DNA of 64,000 bases from an uncultured Pelagibacteraceae bacterium (lineage in GTDB: Bacteria > Pseudomonadota > Alphaproteobacteria > Pelagibacterales > Pelagibacteraceae): the NCBI GenBank assembly GCA_902551985.1, contig CACDFI010000004.1:1-64000 (forward strand), read 5' to 3'. The notes beneath the pieces were generated by a model. The model was not told the origin of the DNA, searched no databases, and saw only the letters and a list, made by a program, of their open reading frames with translations. This document shows, in pieces, positions 27,999 through 38,707 of this stretch. A program made the position numbers and the translations under genes. Each line of letters opens with the position of its first letter. Within the stretch, counting starts at the first letter, position 1.

Positions 27999-28880
27999 AT
28001 GAATAGGAGTAGTGTTTACATTTTAGAGGATAGAGGTCTTCTTTACATAAATGGAGAGGAAACAAAAAAATTTTTACAAAATATAATTACAAATAATATT
28101 GAAAACGTATCAGAAAGTAGAAGTTGTTTTTCAGCTCTTTTAACTCCCCAAGGAAAATATCTTTACGATTTTATAATTATTAAACATAAATCAGGCTTTT
28201 TTTTAGATTGTGAAAAGGAAATTATCGATGATTTATATAAACAATTAAATTTATATAAACTAAGGTCAAAAGTTGAGATATTAAATCTTAGTAATGAGTT
28301 TGTTGTGGCAAGTCTAAATAAAGAAAAATTTTTAGAAATAGAAAGTTCTAAAAATGAAGAAGGTTTTACAATAAAATTTAGAGAAGATCCTATACTTCTA
28401 GATCCGAGATCTAAAGAATTAGGAGCTAGATTAATTATTAATTTAGAAAAACTATATTTATCATTAAAAAAATTAGGATTAGAAGTTTCAGATGTTAATG
28501 AATATTATAATCTTAGTCATGAGTTGGGTATACCTCAAATTAATACCAGAAATCTTCAGGATAAAATTTTTGGAATTGAATGTAACTTTGAAGAACTTAA
28601 CGGAATTGATTTTAGAAAAGGTTGTTATGTTGGACAAGAGAACACAGCAAGAATTAAACTAAAAGACAAACTAAATAAAAGATTATTTGCAATTAAAGTT
28701 GTAGATGGTGAACTCAATAGTGAAGAAATAACTTTTGAGGATAAAAATGTTGGAAAGTTATTAATCAACAGCAAAAATCCATTTGCTTTATTAAAATTAG
28801 AGAATAAAAAATTTAATTTTGATGCAGATTTAAAATGTGGAGATGCAAATATCAAGGCTATTAAACCAATTTGGGTATAA
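27999..28880 (+). CDS. ygfZ: YgfZ/GcvT-like folate-binding Fe-S cluster assembly protein
   Basis: A 293-residue member of the YgfZ (IBA57) family, which helps to maintain Fe-S enzymes such as MiaB, probably in a folate-dependent way. The signature KGCYVGQE is present near 206-213. The N-terminal region GEETKKFLQNIITNNIENV corresponds to the family opening LLxGxDAxxFLQGxxTxD. It is divergent from the dihydroorotase and convergent with the MazG-like gene (1-base gap). Confidence 0.9.
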   Translation: MNRSSVYILEDRGLLYINGEETKKFLQNIITNNIENVSESRSCFSALLTPQGKYLYDFIIIKHKSGFFLDCEKEIIDDLYKQLNLYKLRSKVEILNLSNEFVVASLNKEKFLEIESSKNEEGFTIKFREDPILLDPRSKELGARLIINLEKLYLSLKKLGLEVSDVNEYYNLSHELGIPQINTRNLQDKIFGIECNFEELNGIDFRKGCYVGQENTARIKLKDKLNKRLFAIKVVDGELNSEEITFEDKNVGKLLINSKNPFALLKLENKKFNFDADLKCGDANIKAIKPIWV

Positions 28881-28881
28881 A

Positions 28882-29253
28882 TTATTTAATAAATTTTGCC
28901 AAATCTGGTTTAAAATAATTAGGACCCTTCATTACCTTTCCAAATTCATTAAATATGGGTTTGCCATCTTTTCCTAACTTACTCATATTTGAATTTTGAA
29001 CCTCATCAAAACACTTATCTAAATTAATACCAAATGCATGGCCTGCTCCATAAGTAACATACAATATATCTGTTAAAGCATCAGCAACTTCTATTAAATT
29101 TTTTTCAGATATAGCTTTTTTAAGCTCCTCAAGTTCTTCACTTATAAGTGATATTCTTAGAGAATTAATCTTTTCAGTGCTCAGGCTTGAAGAAACTTTA
29201 ACATCTTGATTATAAGTTTTCATAAACAATCCAACCTTTTCAAAATTTGTCAT
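28882..29253 (-). CDS. MazG/PRA-PH-fold nucleotide pyrophosphohydrolase
   Basis: A 123-residue all-alpha NTP pyrophosphatase of the phosphoribosyl-ATP pyrophosphohydrolase superfamily. Metal-binding acidic motifs are ISEELEELKKA near 37 and EVADALTDILYVTYG near 55. The C-terminal part (NMSKLGKDGKPIF..GKVMKGPNYFKP) is typical of a subgroup found in phages and bacteria. It may be a house-cleaning enzyme or act on phosphoribosyl-ATP; the his genes are not nearby, so the first is more likely. Monocistronic. Confidence 0.8.
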   Translation of the reverse strand: MTNFEKVGLFMKTYNQDVKVSSSLSTEKINSLRISLISEELEELKKAISEKNLIEVADALTDILYVTYGAGHAFGINLDKCFDEVQNSNMSKLGKDGKPIFNEFGKVMKGPNYFKPDLAKFIK

Positions 29254-29319
29254 TTTACTCCTATATGATTTTATTATTTTTTAATGTATAAGTGTTCAAT
29301 ATACTCTCTTTAATAAATT

Positions 29320-30708
29320 ATGAAATTCAGAAAAGAATACGACAGCATTGGCAGCATTAATGTACCTGTGGATAAGTATTGGGGGGCCTCCACTCAAAGG
29401 TCCAAAAAATACTTCAATATAGGGGATGTATTGGTTGGACCTAAATTAATAAAATCAATTGCTATAATAAAAAAAGCTGCAGCTATTACAAATTATAGAA
29501 ACAAGGACATTAGTTCAAAAATTTGTAAATCAATTGTCAGAGCTGCGAATGAAATAATCAATGGAAAATTAGATAATCATTTTCCTTTAAAAGTTTGGCA
29601 AACTGGATCTGGTACTCAAACTAATATGAATGTTAATGAGGTAATATCAAATAGAGCTATTGAGATATTAAAAGGAAAAAAGGGTACAAAAAAACCTGTA
29701 CATCCAAACGATCATGTAAATAAATCTCAATCTACTAATGACGTATTTCCAACTGCGATGCACATTGCTATAGCTATGGAAACTAAAGATAGGCTATTGC
29801 CAAGTTTAGTTCTATTAAATAGAGAGTTGAAAAAGAAGGTAAGAGAATTTAATAAAATTGTTAAAATAGGAAGAACACATCTACAAGATGCAACGCCTTT
29901 ATCATTAGGACAAGAATTTTCTGGATATCAATCACAATTAGAAGAGTGTATAAAAAGAATTCAAATTTCTCTAAATGAAATTTACTACCTAGCACAAGGT
30001 GGAACAGCTGTTGGTACTGGTATAAACACTAAAAAAAATTTTGATAAGAAAATTGTTTATGAAATAAAAAAAATAACAAAGTTACCATTTAAACCAGCTA
30101 AAAATAAATTTGCTGCTTTAGCTGCTCATGACGCAATTGTAAATTATTCAGGTACACTGAACACAACCGCAGTAAGTTTAATGAAAATTGCAAACGATAT
30201 TAGATTTTTAGGGTCAGGTCCAAGAGCTGGATATGGAGAATTAATACTTCCAGAAAATGAACCAGGATCGTCAATAATGCCTGGCAAAGTAAATCCGACC
30301 CAATGTGAGGCTGTAACAATGGTTTGTGTTAAAGTAATTGGAAATCACAATGGAATTACTATGGCCGGATCGCATGGACATTTTGAACTTAATGTTTTTA
30401 AACCTTTAATAATTCATAATGTTCTTCAATCAATTAAAATATTATCTGATAGCACAAAAAGTTTTGCAAAATATTGTATATCTGGATTAAAAGCAGACAA
30501 AAAAAGAATTAAAGATTTGGTTGATAATTCTTTAATGTTAGTAACTGCCCTATCCCCTAAAATTGGATATGACAATGCATCTAGGATCGCAAAAAATGCT
30601 TTAAAAAATAAAACGACACTTAAAATTGAGACTATGAAAACAGGTCTTATTTCTGAGAAGGATTATGATCAAATTGTTAATCCTTATAAAATGATTAAAC
30701 CTATTTAA
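29320..30708 (+). CDS. fumC: Fumarate hydratase class II
   Basis: TCA-cycle enzyme hydrating fumarate to malate. At 462 aa it has the usual length and needs no Fe-S cluster. Signature sequences are [12 protein letters not shown] near 96, [17 protein letters not shown] near 131 and the fumarase/lyase loop [14 protein letters not shown] near 314. The start is the ATG at 29320 ([16 protein letters not shown]). Its stop shares TTAA with the convergent AsmA-like gene. Confidence 0.97.
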   Translation: MKFRKEYDSIGSINVPVDKYWGASTQRSKKYFNIGDVLVGPKLIKSIAIIKKAAAITNYRNKDISSKICKSIVRAANEIINGKLDNHFPLKVWQTGSGTQTNMNVNEVISNRAIEILKGKKGTKKPVHPNDHVNKSQSTNDVFPTAMHIAIAMETKDRLLPSLVLLNRELKKKVREFNKIVKIGRTHLQDATPLSLGQEFSGYQSQLEECIKRIQISLNEIYYLAQGGTAVGTGINTKKNFDKKIVYEIKKITKLPFKPAKNKFAALAAHDAIVNYSGTLNTTAVSLMKIANDIRFLGSGPRAGYGELILPENEPGSSIMPGKVNPTQCEAVTMVCVKVIGNHNGITMAGSHGHFELNVFKPLIIHNVLQSIKILSDSTKSFAKYCISGLKADKKRIKDLVDNSLMLVTALSPKIGYDNASRIAKNALKNKTTLKIETMKTGLISEKDYDQIVNPYKMIKPI

Positions 30709-32078
30709 TTATTTATAATTTTTTTAATGAGTGATTTAAGTTCCTGTGAATTTCTAATATTATATAAATGTTCTTTTTTATATTTATTTGTTTCATCTAT
30801 TTGATTTATATTAATATCAAATATAAAAATTGAACCAGTATTTATATTTTTTTTCACTTTAAAAAAAATTTTATTTAAGTCATTAACTTTACTTTGATTT
30901 ATTTGAAATTTTTTTGCAAAATTCTTTTTGTTATTGATTTTTAAAACATTTGATGATTTGAAAATTAATTCTCCCATTTCTTCTTCATAATTAATTTTTG
31001 ACTCAATTACACCTATATCACTTAAATTAAATATGATTTTATTCAATTTGATAAATTTATCTTCAATATTAAAAATGATATAGCCATCTTTTATAAGCTC
31101 ATGTTCAACGTTAATTAAGGATAGTTTTAAGACTCCATTTAAATTTCCAATCATATTAGAACTCAAATTTAATATTGAAAAAACTAATTCATCGATTAAA
31201 AAATTTAGATTATTTCTATTTAATGTAATATTTGAGTTCAAATAAAAGGGTTTTAATTCAATCGTTGTATTAATTTTTATATCATTATTATTTTCAGGAG
31301 ATTTTAGATAAACAATATTATTTTTCAATTTGTACTCAATTTCAATATTCTTATTTAAAAAATTAATTAATGTAGAACCCTGAAGATTATTATTAGCCTT
31401 ATAATTTAATTCATTTTTTATCAAAATATTTGGACGTTTAAAATTTATATCAACTTGTGAAATCATTTCAGAATTATATTTTTTTTTCCATAATGATTTG
31501 AAATTTAAGTCAAATAGATTTCCATCTATAATTAATTTTTTAAAATTATCCTGCTCCGATGTAATATAGCTAATTTTTTTAATTGGAGATATAATTAAAG
31601 TTTCATCTTTCTCATCCAGAACAAATATTTTACTTTTTTTGATATTAATTTGTTTGCTTTCACTAGTATTAAAATAATTTTTTAAAGCTTTATATTCCTT
31701 TTTTTTTATTAAAAAATTTGTATTTTGTATTTCAAATTTTTCAAAATTAAGTTTAGATTTTGGATATAAGCTATTAGAATTTACAAAAACTTTTAAATTC
31801 TTTATATCAAATGAAATATCTTCATTATTATTTTCATTTATTACTAATGATGAATCACTAATAAGTAAATGAGGCTTGGGAAGTAGTTGATACTTTATGT
31901 CACCTTTTATATTTAAATTAATATTAAAAGAAGAATAAAATTTACTTTCAATTATGTTTTCTATACTTTTATAATTGAATAAAACTGGTATTGATAAATA
32001 AATGCCAAATAAAAAACACAACGTAATAAAAAAAAAAATGAACTTAGCAAATATTGTTACTTTCAATTTTTTAATCAT
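30705..32078 (-). CDS. AsmA-like inner-membrane-anchored protein
   Basis: A 457-residue protein with one N-terminal membrane helix ([21 protein letters not shown]) followed by a long beta-rich periplasmic region. The opening pattern, helix then [18 protein letters not shown], is like the N-terminus of AsmA proteins (the classic LxxFPxLxLxDVxL pattern), which are thought to move phospholipids between the membranes. Similarity is at pattern level and the rest is very diverged, rich in Asn, Lys and Ile. Monocistronic, divergent from the uvrD-like helicase gene. Confidence 0.6.
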   Translation of the reverse strand: MIKKLKVTIFAKFIFFFITLCFLFGIYLSIPVLFNYKSIENIIESKFYSSFNINLNIKGDIKYQLLPKPHLLISDSSLVINENNNEDISFDIKNLKVFVNSNSLYPKSKLNFEKFEIQNTNFLIKKKEYKALKNYFNTSESKQINIKKSKIFVLDEKDETLIISPIKKISYITSEQDNFKKLIIDGNLFDLNFKSLWKKKYNSEMISQVDINFKRPNILIKNELNYKANNNLQGSTLINFLNKNIEIEYKLKNNIVYLKSPENNNDIKINTTIELKPFYLNSNITLNRNNLNFLIDELVFSILNLSSNMIGNLNGVLKLSLINVEHELIKDGYIIFNIEDKFIKLNKIIFNLSDIGVIESKINYEEEMGELIFKSSNVLKINNKKNFAKKFQINQSKVNDLNKIFFKVKKNINTGSIFIFDININQIDETNKYKKEHLYNIRNSQELKSLIKKIINN

Positions 32079-32114
32079 AAATCCAATATCGCTTAAATTT
32101 ACAAAAAATAAACG

Positions 32115-34142
32115 ATGAATTTAGATTATTTAACAAATCTTAATAAAAGTCAGGAAGAAGCAGTCTTATATTTAAATGGACCTCTTTTAATTGTTGCTGG
32201 AGCTGGGTCTGGAAAAACAAGAGTTCTTACCGCAAGAATTGCACATATTGTCAAACAACATAAGGCATTTCCTAATCAAGTCTTGGCGGTAACATTTACT
32301 AATAAAGCTGCAAAAGAAATGCAATTAAGAGTATCTAAATTTTTAAAAAAGGAAGCAACAGGTCTTCCCTGGCTGGGTACTTTTCACTCAATAAGTGCAA
32401 AAATACTTAGAAAACATGCAGGAGCTGTTGGATTAAAATCAAATTTTTCTATTATTGATCAAGATGACCAAGCAAGATTAATAAAAAATATTTGTAAATC
32501 TGAAAACATAGATACGAAAAAAATATCACCAAGATTTATCTTGGCAGTTATTGATAAATGGAAGAATAAAGGATTTTACCCTGACGAAGTTGTACTTAAA
32601 CGTAAAGACATATTAGAAAAAAGTTTTCTTGGAGTCTATAAGATATATCAACAAAAATTAATAGATTTAAATGCTGCAGATTTTAGTGACTTGATACTTC
32701 ATACGGTTAAAATATTTGAAAAACATAATGATATATCAAAAATGTATTCAAAGAAGTTTAAATATATTTTAGTTGATGAATATCAAGATACAAACTTTAT
32801 TCAAAGTGAATGGCTTAAAAATTTAGCAGAAGAAAACAAAAATATTTGTTGTGTAGGAGATGATGACCAATCAATATATAGTTGGAGAGGCGCAGAAGTA
32901 AAAAATTTTCTTCAATTTGAAAATGTTTATGAAAATACAAAAATTATAAGATTAGAAAAAAATTATAGATCAACTCAAAATATTTTAAATGTGGCATCAA
33001 AAATCATTGAAAATAATCAAAATAGAGTCGGAAAAAAACTTTTTACAGATCAAGATGACGGGGAACTTGTTACTTTAAACTGTTTTAGAAACGTAAAAGA
33101 TGAAGCAACTGAAATTGGCTCCAATATTGAGAATTTTAAAAATCAATTCTCATTAAATGAAGTTGCAATTCTTGTAAGAGCTATTTTTCAAACAAGAGAA
33201 TTTGAAGAAAGATTTTTAAAAATTGGTATTCCATATAGGATTATTGGAGGTATTAAATTTTATGAGAGAGCAGAAGTTAAAGATTGTATTGCATACCTAA
33301 GAACTGTTTATCAACCTCAAGATGATTTGTCGTTCGAAAGAATTTTAAATGTTCCAAAAAGGTCGATTGGTGATACAAGTGTTAAAGCTATAAATAATTT
33401 TGCAAAATTAAATAAATGTTCGTTAGAAGTTGCCTCAAAAAATTTAATTGAACAGAACAAGATCAAGCCTAAAACAAAATTAGGTTTAAATTCTCTTCTT
33501 AATCTTTTGTCTAAATGGAGAAATGACTTAAAGAATAAGATGAACCACAATAAGCTTTTGCAAACAATTTTGGATGAATCTGGATATAGTGAAATGCTAA
33601 AAAACAAAAAAGATTTAGAAAATGAAAATAGATTAGAAAATATAAAAGAATTACTAAAGGCAATGAAAGAATTTGACAATTTAGAAAGCTTTTTGGAACA
33701 TGTAGCTCTTGCAACATCGCTCGATCAAGACTGGCAAAGCGAAAAAGTTAATTTAATGACTATTCATGCCTCTAAAGGTCTTGAGTTTGAGGTTGTATTT
33801 CTTCCTGGATGGGAAGAAGGTTTATTTCCACATCAAAAAAGCATTGAAGAGAAGGGTGAAAATGGTCTAGAGGAGGAGAGAAGATTGGCATATGTTGCTA
33901 TTACTAGGGCTAAAAAGCAAGCAAAAATATCATTTTCCATGAATAGATTTTATCAGGGAGACTGGATAGACAGTATGGCATCAAGATTTGTTGATGAACT
34001 TCCAGATGAGTATATCAAAAAAAATAATAATTTTATAGATGAGAAAGAGGAGGATTTTGAATTTAATCAAGATATAGATTTTGATAGCGATAATGAAATT
34101 AGAAGTCCTGGTTGGATACGTTATCAGAAAAAATTAAAATGA
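32115..34142 (+). CDS. uvrD: UvrD/PcrA-type DNA helicase
   Basis: Superfamily 1A 3'-5' helicase for nucleotide excision and mismatch repair. The 675-residue frame has the Q motif LNKSQEEAV, Walker A AGAGSGKTRVLTARI near 27-41, motif Ia TFTNKAAKEM, motif II VDEYQDTN, motif III GDDDQSIYSWRGA, motif IV RLEKNYRS, motif V LMTIHASKGLEF and motif VI YVAITRAKK. The gene is followed by the M24 aminopeptidase with an ATGA overlap (34139-34142), so both are co-translated. Confidence 0.94.
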   Translation: MNLDYLTNLNKSQEEAVLYLNGPLLIVAGAGSGKTRVLTARIAHIVKQHKAFPNQVLAVTFTNKAAKEMQLRVSKFLKKEATGLPWLGTFHSISAKILRKHAGAVGLKSNFSIIDQDDQARLIKNICKSENIDTKKISPRFILAVIDKWKNKGFYPDEVVLKRKDILEKSFLGVYKIYQQKLIDLNAADFSDLILHTVKIFEKHNDISKMYSKKFKYILVDEYQDTNFIQSEWLKNLAEENKNICCVGDDDQSIYSWRGAEVKNFLQFENVYENTKIIRLEKNYRSTQNILNVASKIIENNQNRVGKKLFTDQDDGELVTLNCFRNVKDEATEIGSNIENFKNQFSLNEVAILVRAIFQTREFEERFLKIGIPYRIIGGIKFYERAEVKDCIAYLRTVYQPQDDLSFERILNVPKRSIGDTSVKAINNFAKLNKCSLEVASKNLIEQNKIKPKTKLGLNSLLNLLSKWRNDLKNKMNHNKLLQTILDESGYSEMLKNKKDLENENRLENIKELLKAMKEFDNLESFLEHVALATSLDQDWQSEKVNLMTIHASKGLEFEVVFLPGWEEGLFPHQKSIEEKGENGLEEERRLAYVAITRAKKQAKISFSMNRFYQGDWIDSMASRFVDELPDEYIKKNNNFIDEKEEDFEFNQDIDFDSDNEIRSPGWIRYQKKLK

Positions 34143-35818
34143 TAAAAGAAATTGAAAATTTAATTCTAGCAAATGATTTAGATGGATATATTCTTCCTAA
34201 AAATGACAAATATTTTACTGAATATTCAAAAGAAAATAATCTTAAGTCTATCACAAAATTTTCAGGATCTGCAGGGTTTGCAATCTTTTTAAAAAAAAAA
34301 CAATATATATTTGTTGACGGTAGATATACGATACAAGCAGAAAAAGAAGTTGGAAATAAATTTATTATTTGTGAAATTCCTTACGTATGGCCAAAAAATA
34401 TTTTAAAAAAAAAAATTAAAATTGGGTTTGATCCAAATCTTTTTACGAGTGAAACTTTATACAAATATTTTGGAGACGAATACAATTTAAATCCTTTGAG
34501 TTTTAAATTTAAAAAAAAAAAAAAATCTAACAATAGAAATTTATTCTACAGCCTTAAAACTTCTGTTACAGGCAAAAGTGCATCCCAAAAAATAAATCAA
34601 TTGGTCAAAACTATGAAAAATAAAAAAATTGATTATTCTTTTATTAGTTCAGGTGAAAATATTTGCTGGCTTCTTAATATAAGGGGAGACGATCTTCCTA
34701 ATTCTCCAGTGGCCAATTGTAAGATGATTTTAACAAAAAAAAAAAAAATTTATTTTTTTTCAGATCAAAATAAAATTAAAAATATTAAATTAAGCTTAAA
34801 AAAATTAAAAATATACTTTTTAAAAGAAGACAAATTTTTAAATTGTTTAATAAAGTTCAAAAGTGGAAATTTTAGTATTGATAGTAAAACATGCTCAGTA
34901 TTTGAAGAAAGTTTAATTAATCATAGATTTAAAATAATTAGTAAAAAAGACCCTATTTACAATTTTAAATCCTTAAAGAATAAAACCGAAATTAGTAATA
35001 TGATTAAAGCACACATTGAAGATGGGGTTGCTTTAACTAAATTTTTATATTGGATTAAAAATCACAAAGTCACAAATCTTAACGAAATGAAGATTGAAAA
35101 AAAGTTGGCAAATTTTAGGAAAAAAAATAAAAACTATCTATATCCAAGCTTTGATACAATCGCTGGATCTGGACCCAATGGAGCGGTTATTCATTATAGA
35201 TCTAATAAAATTTCCAACAGAGATTTAAGAATAAATGATTTATTATTAATTGACTCTGGTGGGCAATATAAGTGGGGAACAACAGATGTAACAAGAACAA
35301 TTTGTTTTTCAAGCGTGTCAGATAAAATTAAAGATATTTTTACAAGAGTTTTAAAAGGTCATATTGCTGTTGCCTTAACAAATATTAATAAAGAAAAACA
35401 TGGTCATAATATAGACAAAAAAGCAAGAGAAAGCCTAAATTCTGCCGGTCTTGATTACCGTCATGGCACTGGCCATGGAGTTGGGGCATTTCTAAATGTT
35501 CATGAGGGGCCTCAAGGAATATCAAAAAATAATTATGTGAAATTAAAAGAGGGAATGATCTTAAGCAATGAACCTGGATTTTATAAAAAAAATCATTTTG
35601 GTATAAGAATTGAGAATTTAGTTTTTGTTAAAAAATTTAAATCCAATCTTATATTTCAAAATCTTACAATGGCACCAATTGATTTAGACCTTATTAATTT
35701 TAAAATGCTTGATAAAGAGGAAGAAAGTTATTTATTTAAATATCACTTTGATGTTTATAAAAATATTTCTCCATTTTTAAATAAGAATGAAAAAAAATGG
35801 TTAGCTAACCTAATCTAA
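34139..35818 (+). CDS. pepP: Xaa-Pro aminopeptidase, M24 family
   Basis: Removes N-terminal residues next to proline. About 559 aa from the ATG at 34139, which overlaps the helicase stop (ATGA); the ATG at 34112 lies inside uvrD and is less likely. Two creatinase-like N-terminal domains precede the pita-bread domain with metal ligands DSGG near 375, GTTDVTRT, the GTGHGVG His and HEGPQGI, then EPGFY and RIEN. The length and two N-terminal domains fit the eukaryotic-like APP1 group. Two A runs of 15 and 14 bases (34511-34525, 34735-34748) lie in the N-terminal half and may be slippery. Confidence 0.87.
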   Translation: MIKEIENLILANDLDGYILPKNDKYFTEYSKENNLKSITKFSGSAGFAIFLKKKQYIFVDGRYTIQAEKEVGNKFIICEIPYVWPKNILKKKIKIGFDPNLFTSETLYKYFGDEYNLNPLSFKFKKKKKSNNRNLFYSLKTSVTGKSASQKINQLVKTMKNKKIDYSFISSGENICWLLNIRGDDLPNSPVANCKMILTKKKKIYFFSDQNKIKNIKLSLKKLKIYFLKEDKFLNCLIKFKSGNFSIDSKTCSVFEESLINHRFKIISKKDPIYNFKSLKNKTEISNMIKAHIEDGVALTKFLYWIKNHKVTNLNEMKIEKKLANFRKKNKNYLYPSFDTIAGSGPNGAVIHYRSNKISNRDLRINDLLLIDSGGQYKWGTTDVTRTICFSSVSDKIKDIFTRVLKGHIAVALTNINKEKHGHNIDKKARESLNSAGLDYRHGTGHGVGAFLNVHEGPQGISKNNYVKLKEGMILSNEPGFYKKNHFGIRIENLVFVKKFKSNLIFQNLTMAPIDLDLINFKMLDKEEESYLFKYHFDVYKNISPFLNKNEKKWLANLI

Positions 35819-37822
35819 TAACTTTAGCCATTCTTTTTGAGTTAATATTTTTATTCCTAAATCTTTAGCTTGCGCAACTTTTCGAGTCGTGGGTTTTTCA
35901 CCAGTTATTAAGTAACTTAGTTTTTTATTCACTGAACTTACAACTGACCCTGAATTTTTCTCAATTAATGATTTGGCTTCAGCTCTACTCATATCTGATA
36001 GTTTTCCAGTAAACATAAATGTATAATTTAAAAGTTTTCCATCCTTATATATTTTAAGATCAGAAATATTTAATATTGATGACAACTTTTTGATTACACT
36101 GTAATTTAATTTGTTATTAAAAAATTTTTTTAAAGAATTAATCTGAGTTTCTCCTATTCCATCAATATTCAAAAATTCGTTTAATTTACCTTTATTTACA
36201 AAATTTATAAAATTTTGAACCGACTTTGTATATTCAGCCAAGAGTTTGGCATTTTCTATACCAATATGTCTAATCCCGATAGCATACAAAAATTTATCTA
36301 ATGAAACTTTTTTTGATTGATCAATTGAATATTTTAAATTTGATACAGAGAGATCTCCCCAGCCATCTAAATTTGAAATTTTATCATAATCTAAATTATA
36401 TATATCTTGAGGAAGTCTTATTAAATTTAAATCCCAAAAATTTTCGATAACTTTTTTTCCAAGTCCATCTATATTCATAGCTTCTTTTGATATGAAATGC
36501 TTAATTTTTTCTATTGCAATTTTTTCACAATCAAACCCTTCATTTGTACATCTTCTAACTGCATCAAATTTTTTAGTTGTTTTATTAAACTCCTTGATAG
36601 TATCAGATCCACAAGATGGACAGATATTTGGGAAAATAAATTTTTTCGATTTTCTATCTCTTTTTTTAACATCCACAAGTATCACATGCGGAATTACATC
36701 GCCTGCTCTTTCAATCTTTACAGTGTCTCCAACTCTTATATCTTTTCTAATAATTTCATCCTCATTGTGTAAAGTTGCATTAGAGACTACTACACCTCCA
36801 ATATTTACTGGTTTAATTCTTGCAACTGGAGTTAATGCTCCTGTTCTGCCAACCTGAATATCAATGTCAGTTATTTGAGAATAAGCATTATCTGCTGAGA
36901 ATTTATGTGCAATAGCCCATCTTGGAGAATTTGATGTAAAGCCTAATCTATTTTGAAGTCTGAAATCATTCACTTTATAAACTAAACCATCTACATCATA
37001 TTCTAATTTATACCTATCATTTTCAATCTGTTTATGAAAAATTCTTAACTCTTTGACTGAACTGAGAACTGTATTTTGGTCGTTAGTTTTAAATCCCCAC
37101 TTTTTTAAAGATTTTAAAAAATCTGATTGCTTTTTTATTTTACTACTTTTTAGATAACCATAAGTATATGCAATAAAATTTAATGGAATTTTTTTTGTTT
37201 CGTTCGGATTTTTTTGTCTTAATGAGCCAGATGCTGCATTTCGCGGATTAGCAAAATCATTTTTTAAATTATTAAAATCCGACTTTTTAATAAAAACTTC
37301 TCCTCTAATATCTATTTCATCAGGAAAATCTTTATCTATAATTTTTTTGGGAATGTCTTTAATAGTTTTTAAATTTTCGGTTATAACTTCTCCTTCACTT
37401 CCATCACCTCGAGATGTTCCTAATATTAATAAACCATCTTTATAAGTTAAGGATGCAGATATCCCATCTATTTTTGGCTCAACGCTATACTCAATTTTAA
37501 TTTTTTCATTTAAAAAATTAAATATTTTTTTTTCAAAATTTACTAGATCATTTTCGTCAAAGGCATTTGATAAAGATAACATTTTAACTCTATGCTTTGA
37601 TTTAATAAAATTTTTTGAGGGTTTGTATCCTAAAGAGTTTGATGGTGAATTTGGACTTTTTAAAAAAGAATTTTTATTTTCTAGATTAATAATTTCTTTT
37701 TTTAAGTCATCATATTCTTTATCTGAAATTTTTGGGGCATTCCGATCAAAATAGAACTTATTATGTTTATTTAATTCATCAATTTTTTTTTTATATGTTT
37801 TTTTTATATCATCTAATTTCAT
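35810..37822 (-). CDS. ligA: NAD-dependent DNA ligase
   Basis: Seals nicks in replication and repair. The 670 residues show the Ia domain, the adenylation Lys in EPKIDGISASL near 118, SRGDGSEGEVITENL, the OB fold, a zinc finger (CPSCGSD...CTNEGFDC near 405-435), helix-hairpin-helix repeats and a C-terminal BRCT domain (MFTGKLSDMSRAEAKSLIE near 597). It is the last gene after bamD (7-base gap) and overlaps pepP tail to tail by 9 bases. Confidence 0.96.
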   Translation of the reverse strand: MKLDDIKKTYKKKIDELNKHNKFYFDRNAPKISDKEYDDLKKEIINLENKNSFLKSPNSPSNSLGYKPSKNFIKSKHRVKMLSLSNAFDENDLVNFEKKIFNFLNEKIKIEYSVEPKIDGISASLTYKDGLLILGTSRGDGSEGEVITENLKTIKDIPKKIIDKDFPDEIDIRGEVFIKKSDFNNLKNDFANPRNAASGSLRQKNPNETKKIPLNFIAYTYGYLKSSKIKKQSDFLKSLKKWGFKTNDQNTVLSSVKELRIFHKQIENDRYKLEYDVDGLVYKVNDFRLQNRLGFTSNSPRWAIAHKFSADNAYSQITDIDIQVGRTGALTPVARIKPVNIGGVVVSNATLHNEDEIIRKDIRVGDTVKIERAGDVIPHVILVDVKKRDRKSKKFIFPNICPSCGSDTIKEFNKTTKKFDAVRRCTNEGFDCEKIAIEKIKHFISKEAMNIDGLGKKVIENFWDLNLIRLPQDIYNLDYDKISNLDGWGDLSVSNLKYSIDQSKKVSLDKFLYAIGIRHIGIENAKLLAEYTKSVQNFINFVNKGKLNEFLNIDGIGETQINSLKKFFNNKLNYSVIKKLSSILNISDLKIYKDGKLLNYTFMFTGKLSDMSRAEAKSLIEKNSGSVVSSVNKKLSYLITGEKPTTRKVAQAKDLGIKILTQKEWLKLLD

Positions 37823-37829
37823 TTATTTA

Positions 37830-38669
37830 TTAATCAAATAATTTTTTGAATCTTTTTAGCAAATTTTCTTTTTCATTAAGATCTTTATTAAATTCTTTTT
37901 TTTTATAATTTTTATTTAGGATTTTATAAGACCTTTCATACCACTCACTTGATTGATAGTTATATCCAAGTAAAGAAGCATATTTTTTTGCCTCATGCTC
38001 AAGACCAATTTTAAAATTTAATTCAACAAGTCTAAATAGCGCTTCCTCAATAAAAATAGTGGTTTCATATTGATTTACAATTCTTTTATACCTGTTCATT
38101 GCTGGTATCCATTTTTCTCTACTTAAATAATAATTTGCTAAATATAACTCTTTATAAGCAAGTATTTCGTCAATTAATTCAAGTTTAAATCGAGCATCTT
38201 CTGCAAAGTCGGTATCTGGATATTTTTCTATTAACAAATTAAAATAATTTTTAGCCTTTATTATTTCTCCTAAATCTTTTTTCTCATCTACTATTTGATT
38301 ATAATGACATATTGCTAATAAATAGTAAGCATAATCAGTATTTGGATGATTTTTATATTTTTCTAAAAACCTTTCCAATTCATAAATTGCATCGTTGAAA
38401 TATAAACTTGAGTAAAATGCGTAGGCTGCCATCAAATTTGATCTTGGTGCCCATATTGATTGAGGATATAAAAGTTCAACCTCATTAAATTTTTTGACAG
38501 CAAAAAAAATATCACCTTTGTTAAATTCTTCTAAACCCTCATTGTAAGCCTCGATCATTTGATTTTCTAGATTATCTTCTTTTATTATTGAAATTTTCTC
38601 CTGTTTTTCAGAACAAGATATAAGGGTGAATAAAATTAGAAGGCTTAATAAAAATTTTTGAAATTTCAT
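37830..38669 (-). CDS. bamD: Outer-membrane assembly lipoprotein BamD
   Basis: Essential lipoprotein of the Bam complex that folds beta-barrel proteins. The signal ends in the lipobox LISC (Cys19). Five TPR-like helical repeats follow; typical segments are EGLEEFNKGDIFFAVKKFNEVELLYPQS near 50 and YPDTDFAEDARFKLELIDE near 154. At 279 aa it has the family length. It follows lpxC with a 38-base gap, as in other alphaproteobacteria where bamD ends the dcw region, and precedes ligA. Confidence 0.92.
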   Translation of the reverse strand: MKFQKFLLSLLILFTLISCSEKQEKISIIKEDNLENQMIEAYNEGLEEFNKGDIFFAVKKFNEVELLYPQSIWAPRSNLMAAYAFYSSLYFNDAIYELERFLEKYKNHPNTDYAYYLLAICHYNQIVDEKKDLGEIIKAKNYFNLLIEKYPDTDFAEDARFKLELIDEILAYKELYLANYYLSREKWIPAMNRYKRIVNQYETTIFIEEALFRLVELNFKIGLEHEAKKYASLLGYNYQSSEWYERSYKILNKNYKKKEFNKDLNEKENLLKRFKKLFD

Positions 38670-38707
38670 TTTAGAATTTTAGCAGAATATTTTTAAAATT
38701 CTAATTT

